Shown: piece by piece, positions 16,708 to 20,665 of the stretch | Layout: each line of letters opens with the position of its first letter | How positions within the stretch are numbered: the first letter of the stretch is position 1 | Assembly (NCBI GenBank): GCA_012965625.1 | Contig: DTSC01000450.1 | Location: forward strand, 1-20,665 | DNA from: Flavobacteriales bacterium | Lineage (GTDB): Bacteria > Bacteroidota > Bacteroidia > NORP154 | Direction of reading: 5' to 3' | Length of the DNA: 20,665 bases | Made by a program: the position numbers and the translations under genes | The notes under the pieces: generated by a model | Told to the model about the DNA's origin: nothing | The model's input: the letters and a program-made list of their open reading frames with translations, nothing else | The model's database searches: none

Positions 16708-17325
16708 ATGAATTTCTCTTCAAAGCTAATTGAGGATGCAGTTAATGAATTTGCTCGCTTACCAGGAGTTGGTAAAAGAACAGCATTGCGGCTTGTGCTA
16801 TATTTATTACAACAAGACGAACAGCAAGTTGAATCTTTTGGGGAAGCAATAATTAAAATGCGCAAGGAGATAAAACATTGTAATGGTTGCAATAACATTT
16901 CAGATTATGAAATTTGTGAAATCTGCTCAAACCCTACACGTTCAAGTGAAACAGTTTGCGTAGTAGAAGACATAAGAGATGTAATGGCTATTGAGGCCAC
17001 CTTACAATATAAAGGAGTATATCATGTCCTTGGCGGCATTATTTCGCCAATGAATGGTATAGGACCTGATGACCTGAATATTGCTCCATTAATTAATAAG
17101 GTAGACTCTGGTAAAATAATCGAAGTAATCCTTGCGTTAACTACTTCGTTAGAAGGAGATACAACCAATTTTTATTTATACAAAAAGCTTCAAGAAAGCA
17201 AGGTGAAATTGACAACTATTGCAAGAGGAGTGTCAATTGGGGATGAATTGGAATATGTTGATGATATCACACTAGGACGTTCAATTGTTAACAGAACACC
17301 TTATGAAACTGTTCTAAAGCAATAA
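16708..17325 (+). CDS. recR: Recombination mediator protein RecR
   Basis: RecR acts with RecO (and RecF) to load RecA on single-stranded DNA during gap repair. The 205-residue product has the full family layout: a helix-hairpin-helix RLPGVGKRTA at about residues 17-26, a four-Cys zinc finger (Cys58, Cys61, Cys70, Cys73), a Toprim domain starting at VCVVEDIRDVMAIE, and the C-terminal region with TTIARGVSIGDELEYVD and a final DITLGRSI.NR. Length is typical. It lies 46 bases after the decarboxylase stop and 52 bases before the next gene, all on the plus strand, so it could be read through or use its own promoter. Confidence 0.96.
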   Translation: MNFSSKLIEDAVNEFARLPGVGKRTALRLVLYLLQQDEQQVESFGEAIIKMRKEIKHCNGCNNISDYEICEICSNPTRSSETVCVVEDIRDVMAIEATLQYKGVYHVLGGIISPMNGIGPDDLNIAPLINKVDSGKIIEVILALTTSLEGDTTNFYLYKKLQESKVKLTTIARGVSIGDELEYVDDITLGRSIVNRTPYETVLKQ

Positions 17326-17377
17326 AGCAATATCCTCAACTGATTATTCAAAAATCTAGATCACAAGATCAAAAATA

Positions 17378-19351
17378 ATGATGAAGCTAACCATCATAAT
17401 TGTCAATTATAACGTAAAGCACTTCCTAGAGCAATGTCTTCAATCCGTATTTATTGCAACGGATAAACTTGGAAGTTCTGAGATAATTGTTGTCGATAAC
17501 AATTCCGTAGATGGTTCTGCTAAAATGGTAGCGAAAAAATTTCCTGATGTCAAGCTAATCCAAAATGAGAAGAATGTTGGATTCTCCTCAGCTAATAACC
17601 AAGGAATAAAAGAAGCAAAAGGTCAATACGTGTTATTATTAAACCCTGATACGGTTATTGAAGAGGATACCCTTATTAAAACGGTACAATTCATGAATGC
17701 CCATCCAGATGCAGGTGGCCTGGGAGTAAAAATGATAAATGGCAAAGGTGGTTTTCTTCCAGAATCTAAAAGAGGATTGCCAACCCCATGGGTTGCTTTT
17801 TGCAAAATGAGTGGACTTTCAAGGCTCTTTTCTTTTTCAAGATTATTTAACAAATATCATTTGGGATATCTTGATAAAGACAAAAACCAAAAAGTAGAAA
17901 TTTTATCAGGCGCATTTATGTTGTTAAGGAAATCTGCTTTGGATAAAGTCGGGCTCTTAGATGAAACTTTTTTTATGTATGGTGAGGATATTGATCTGTC
18001 TTACAGATTGTTAAAGGGAGGCTACCAAAACTATTACTTTGCTGAAACTTGTATCATTCATTACAAAGGAGAAAGCACAAAAAAGGGTAGTCTCAACTAC
18101 GTTTACATGTTTTACAATGCTATGCTCATCTTTGCAAATAAACACTTTACACCTCAAAGTGCCAGTCTATATGCTATCCTAATAAAATTGGTAATTTTAT
18201 TCAGGGCTGGATTAGAAATGCTGATTAAGATTATTGGAAAAATACTACTCCCAGGTATTGATGCAATAATTATATTTTCCGGCATGTTGCAAATTAAGAA
18301 ACTATGGGAAGTATTTATTAAACATGCGGATGGAGATTATTATCCTACAGAATTTGTTGTCATCGCAGTACCATTATATATTGCCATCTGGTTATTAGCA
18401 GTTTATCTAAGCGGAGGATATGATAAACCAATAAAGCAGCTCAATAACTTCCGGGGAATTTTGCTTGGAACTTTACTAATACTTATTGCATATGCATTAA
18501 TTCCTGAAACCTGGCGGTTTTCGAGAGCACTTATTCTTCTTGGGGCATCATGGGCTATTATTTCAGGATTTATAACAAGGTGGCTCCTAAAACTGTTTAA
18601 ATTATCTGAAGTGGCAGGCACCTCTGATCGAAGGAAGAATATTTCTATCATCGGAAACAAGGTTGAAGCAAAGAGGGTTATTTCACTATTAAACAAATAC
18701 CTTTACAAACCAAATATTTGTGGGTATATCTCATTGAATAAAGCTGAATCTTCTGATAAAGATACACATCTGGGGCATGTTTCACAATTAGAAGATATTG
18801 TTGCAATACATGAAGTAAATGAATTGATCTTTTGTTTACAGGATATGTCTGTTAGTCACATAATAGAACAAATGGCAAAGCTAGGACCAAAAACCTTGAA
18901 TTATAAAATTGTACCTGCAGCAGGCGAAAATTTATTAGGAAGCAACTCGATAAAAACTGCTGGAGACCTTTATATGGTCCAGTTGAATTCCATCTCCAAA
19001 TTAGAGAATAGGAGAAATAAAAGATTAGTTGATATCATAGCAACATTGGTATTCATCCCCCTAATTCCTGTTTTGATCTTTGTCGTTAAGAAACCGATAC
19101 AATTTTTGCAAAATCTATTAATGGTCCTTTTGGGCATCCGCTCATGGGTTGGATATGCTAAATTAAGTGCCGCAGACAACCAGGAATTGCCCAAAATTAA
19201 GGAGGGGATAATTACTCTTGCTGACAAACTCGATGATGAAAACTTAGATAATGCCAACCTTGGCAATCTCAACTTACATTATGCAAAAGATTATACAATA
19301 AATCGAGATATCCAAATAATATTGAAATGCTTTAAAGACTTGGGTCGCTAA
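17378..19351 (+). CDS. Multi-domain membrane glycosyltransferase: GT2 fused to a degenerate sugar-phosphotransferase-like half
   Basis: Residues 1-240 form a GT2 (GT-A) domain of the rhamnosyltransferase/WbbL kind: TIIIVNYN, VVDNNS, NVGFSSANNQG, LLNPDT at about 90 and GEDIDLSYRLLKGGY. Residues about 265-410 hold several membrane helices. A Rossmann-like CoA-binding segment starts at ISIIGNKVEAKRV (about 421), as in the middle domain of undecaprenyl-phosphate hexose phosphotransferases. Then NKRLVDIIATLVF (about 547) resembles the start of the bacterial sugar transferase domain. However, the expected catalytic segment with its KFRSM and Asp-Glu dyad is not visible; instead RSWVGY and a C-terminal YAKDYTINRDIQIILK remain. 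The GT2 half is probably active in glycan assembly and the second half probably not a transferase. Start may be 17378 or the adjacent ATG at 17381. Confidence 0.82.
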   Translation: MMKLTIIIVNYNVKHFLEQCLQSVFIATDKLGSSEIIVVDNNSVDGSAKMVAKKFPDVKLIQNEKNVGFSSANNQGIKEAKGQYVLLLNPDTVIEEDTLIKTVQFMNAHPDAGGLGVKMINGKGGFLPESKRGLPTPWVAFCKMSGLSRLFSFSRLFNKYHLGYLDKDKNQKVEILSGAFMLLRKSALDKVGLLDETFFMYGEDIDLSYRLLKGGYQNYYFAETCIIHYKGESTKKGSLNYVYMFYNAMLIFANKHFTPQSASLYAILIKLVILFRAGLEMLIKIIGKILLPGIDAIIIFSGMLQIKKLWEVFIKHADGDYYPTEFVVIAVPLYIAIWLLAVYLSGGYDKPIKQLNNFRGILLGTLLILIAYALIPETWRFSRALILLGASWAIISGFITRWLLKLFKLSEVAGTSDRRKNISIIGNKVEAKRVISLLNKYLYKPNICGYISLNKAESSDKDTHLGHVSQLEDIVAIHEVNELIFCLQDMSVSHIIEQMAKLGPKTLNYKIVPAAGENLLGSNSIKTAGDLYMVQLNSISKLENRRNKRLVDIIATLVFIPLIPVLIFVVKKPIQFLQNLLMVLLGIRSWVGYAKLSAADNQELPKIKEGIITLADKLDDENLDNANLGNLNLHYAKDYTINRDIQIILKCFKDLGR

Positions 19352-19414
19352 TCTTATCTGGTGTAATCTAATTTCAAATTCCTTTTTTACTATAGCTTTT
19401 TCCTTTAAAAGTTT

Positions 19415-19422
19415 TAACTTTG
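19415..19422 (+). promoter_or_regulatory. Bacteroidota-type -7 element upstream of the E2 gene
   Basis: TAACTTTG matches TAnnTTTG and lies 28 bases before the ATG at 19450, which would give a leader of about 20 bases. Upstream are T-rich runs but no clear TTTG at the right spacing. Confidence 0.42.
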
Positions 19423-19449
19423 GCTCTCTAAGAAATTCCCAGTTTATTA

Positions 19450-20665
19450 ATGCCACAAACTGAATTGATATTACCCAAAATGGGTGAAAGCGTTGCTGAA
19501 GCAACTATTATTAAATGGTTGAAAGCTGAGGGTGATGTAGTTGCACCAGATGAGGCTATCGTTGAAATTGCCACAGACAAAGTTGACTCTGAGATACCTG
19601 CCCCTATAGGCGGTGTGCTTTCAAAAATTTTATCACAGGAAGGTGAAACCGTTTTGGTTGGAACTACAATTGCTATCATTTCTGATGAAGGTGAGGAAGT
19701 GAAATTAACAGACACTCCTGATCAAAAAATTGTCAATGAAGAAATACCTATAGAAACTTCTGATCAAAATCAACCGAAATTTGAAACTGATCAACATGCA
19801 CCTGAGCCTAGTTTGGATTTATCTCTTAAACCTGAGAGTAATCTTATTACTGAGCCAATAATTTCAAGATCTAGTTCCAATACACCAAGATTTCATAATG
19901 GCCGGTTTTTTTCTCCCCTGGTCCGAAAAATTGCACAAGAAGAAGGAGTAACAAATGAAGAACTGCAAAAAATTGCAGGTAATGGACAGAATGGAAGAGT
20001 AACAAAAAATGACATCCTATCTTTTATTAATACAAGATCAGAACTAAGTAAAGACACAGGTGCTAAGCCTATAATAGAGCAGAGTCCAGCCTATCCTCCT
20101 ATAGAATCGACAACACAACCTGTTCCAAAAGCTGAAACTATCCAAACGATACCTGTGGCTCCAGGAGAAGATGAAGTCATACAAATGGATAGGATGAGAA
20201 AAATGATAGCTGAACACATGGTATTGTCTAAACACACCTCTCCACATGTTACCTCCTTTGTTGAAGCTGATGTATCTAATATTGTTCTTTGGCGCAATAA
20301 AGTCAAGGATGAATTTGCGAAAAGGGAGAATGAAAAGATAACATTTACACCTATTTTCATTGAGGCAGTTTCAAAAGCTATCAGGGATTTTCCTATGATA
20401 AATGTTCAAGTTGACGGAGATAATATCATATTAAAAAAGAATATAAATATTGGAATGGCTGTAGCCTTAAACTCTGGAAATTTAATCGTCCCAGTAATAA
20501 AAAACGCTGATCGAATGAACTTGTATGGATTATCAAAAGCTGTAAACGATTTAGCTGTTAGAGCAAGAGACAACAAACTTGGACCTGATGAAATTCAAGG
20601 AGGCACCTTTACAATGACAAATGTTGGCACTTTTGGAAATTTATCAGGCACCCCAATTATTAACC
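19450..20665 (+). CDS. 2-oxo-acid dehydrogenase complex E2 (dihydrolipoamide acyltransferase), 3' partial
   Basis: The gene starts at ATG 19450 and stays open for 405 codons to the right edge. An N-terminal lipoyl domain (residues 1-80) carries the lipoylated Lys44 in the motif EIATDKVDSE. After an acidic, Pro-rich linker, a peripheral-subunit (E3/E1) binding domain is seen at about residues 153-195 (FFSPLVRKIAQEEG, GRVTKNDIL). A second linker leads to the catalytic acyltransferase domain from about 238 (RMRKMIAEHMV, FTPIFIEAV, IGMAVALNSGNLIVPVI, GGTFTMTNVG). The catalytic His motif near the C-terminus lies beyond the window. The complex transfers acyl groups to CoA. Sequence features alone do not decide between pyruvate, 2-oxoglutarate and branched-chain substrates; TDKVDSE with a single lipoyl domain leans toward branched-chain or 2-oxoglutarate types. 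Confidence 0.93.
   Translation, partial: MPQTELILPKMGESVAEATIIKWLKAEGDVVAPDEAIVEIATDKVDSEIPAPIGGVLSKILSQEGETVLVGTTIAIISDEGEEVKLTDTPDQKIVNEEIPIETSDQNQPKFETDQHAPEPSLDLSLKPESNLITEPIISRSSSNTPRFHNGRFFSPLVRKIAQEEGVTNEELQKIAGNGQNGRVTKNDILSFINTRSELSKDTGAKPIIEQSPAYPPIESTTQPVPKAETIQTIPVAPGEDEVIQMDRMRKMIAEHMVLSKHTSPHVTSFVEADVSNIVLWRNKVKDEFAKRENEKITFTPIFIEAVSKAIRDFPMINVQVDGDNIILKKNINIGMAVALNSGNLIVPVIKNADRMNLYGLSKAVNDLAVRARDNKLGPDEIQGGTFTMTNVGTFGNLSGTPIIN

Noticed and set aside
1..20665. Mobile elements, phage genes, defence systems, toxin-antitoxin pairs, biosynthetic cluster
   Set aside because: No transposase, integrase, terminal inverted repeats, nuclease or defence-type domains, or NRPS/PKS-type genes were seen on either strand.

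Overview
The window is an AT-rich bacterial chromosome segment whose proteins look like those of the phylum Bacteroidota, probably a Cytophagales-like member. The evidence is the combination of a Wzc-type BY-kinase with a tyrosine-rich tail, a DUF1573 protein, a secreted seven-repeat propeller, SPOR-like modules attached to an outer-membrane barrel, weak Shine-Dalgarno signals and several TAnnTTTG promoter-like elements. No tRNA, rRNA, CRISPR array, transposase or phage gene was seen. Coding density is high and most of the content is core or envelope genes.

Region 1 (1-4505, + strand) is the end of a surface-polysaccharide cluster. It holds a Wzz/BY-kinase chain-length regulator cut by the left edge, a dTDP-4-dehydrorhamnose 3,5-epimerase (rfbC), a WecA/MraY-type polyprenyl-phosphate sugar-1-phosphate transferase, and a membrane-anchored lytic transglycosylase whose start codon overlaps the stop of the transferase gene. 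Together they would make an activated deoxysugar, load the lipid carrier, control polymer length and open peptidoglycan for export.

Region 2 (4553-8165, + strand) is uvrA (nucleotide excision repair) followed four bases later by a LOG-family (TIGR00730) nucleotide phosphoribohydrolase.

Region 3 (8195-13473, + strand) is an envelope block. It contains a small secreted protein with a C-terminal SPOR-like module, a large outer-membrane barrel protein with three SPOR-like modules and two families of internal tandem repeats, a DUF1573 protein, and a secreted seven-repeat propeller with no attached signalling domain. This is the least conventional part of the window.

Region 4 (13606-20665) starts with a sodium:solute symporter on the minus strand. 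Divergent from it across about 62 bases is a PLP-dependent group II decarboxylase. These are followed by recR, a multi-domain membrane glycosyltransferase (GT2 followed by a PGT-like half with no recognisable catalytic segment), and the first 405 codons of a 2-oxo-acid dehydrogenase E2 gene that runs off the right edge.

No clearly new biological system is visible. The best leads are the pair of SPOR-module envelope genes with freshly duplicated linker repeats, and the GT2/pseudo-PGT fusion.
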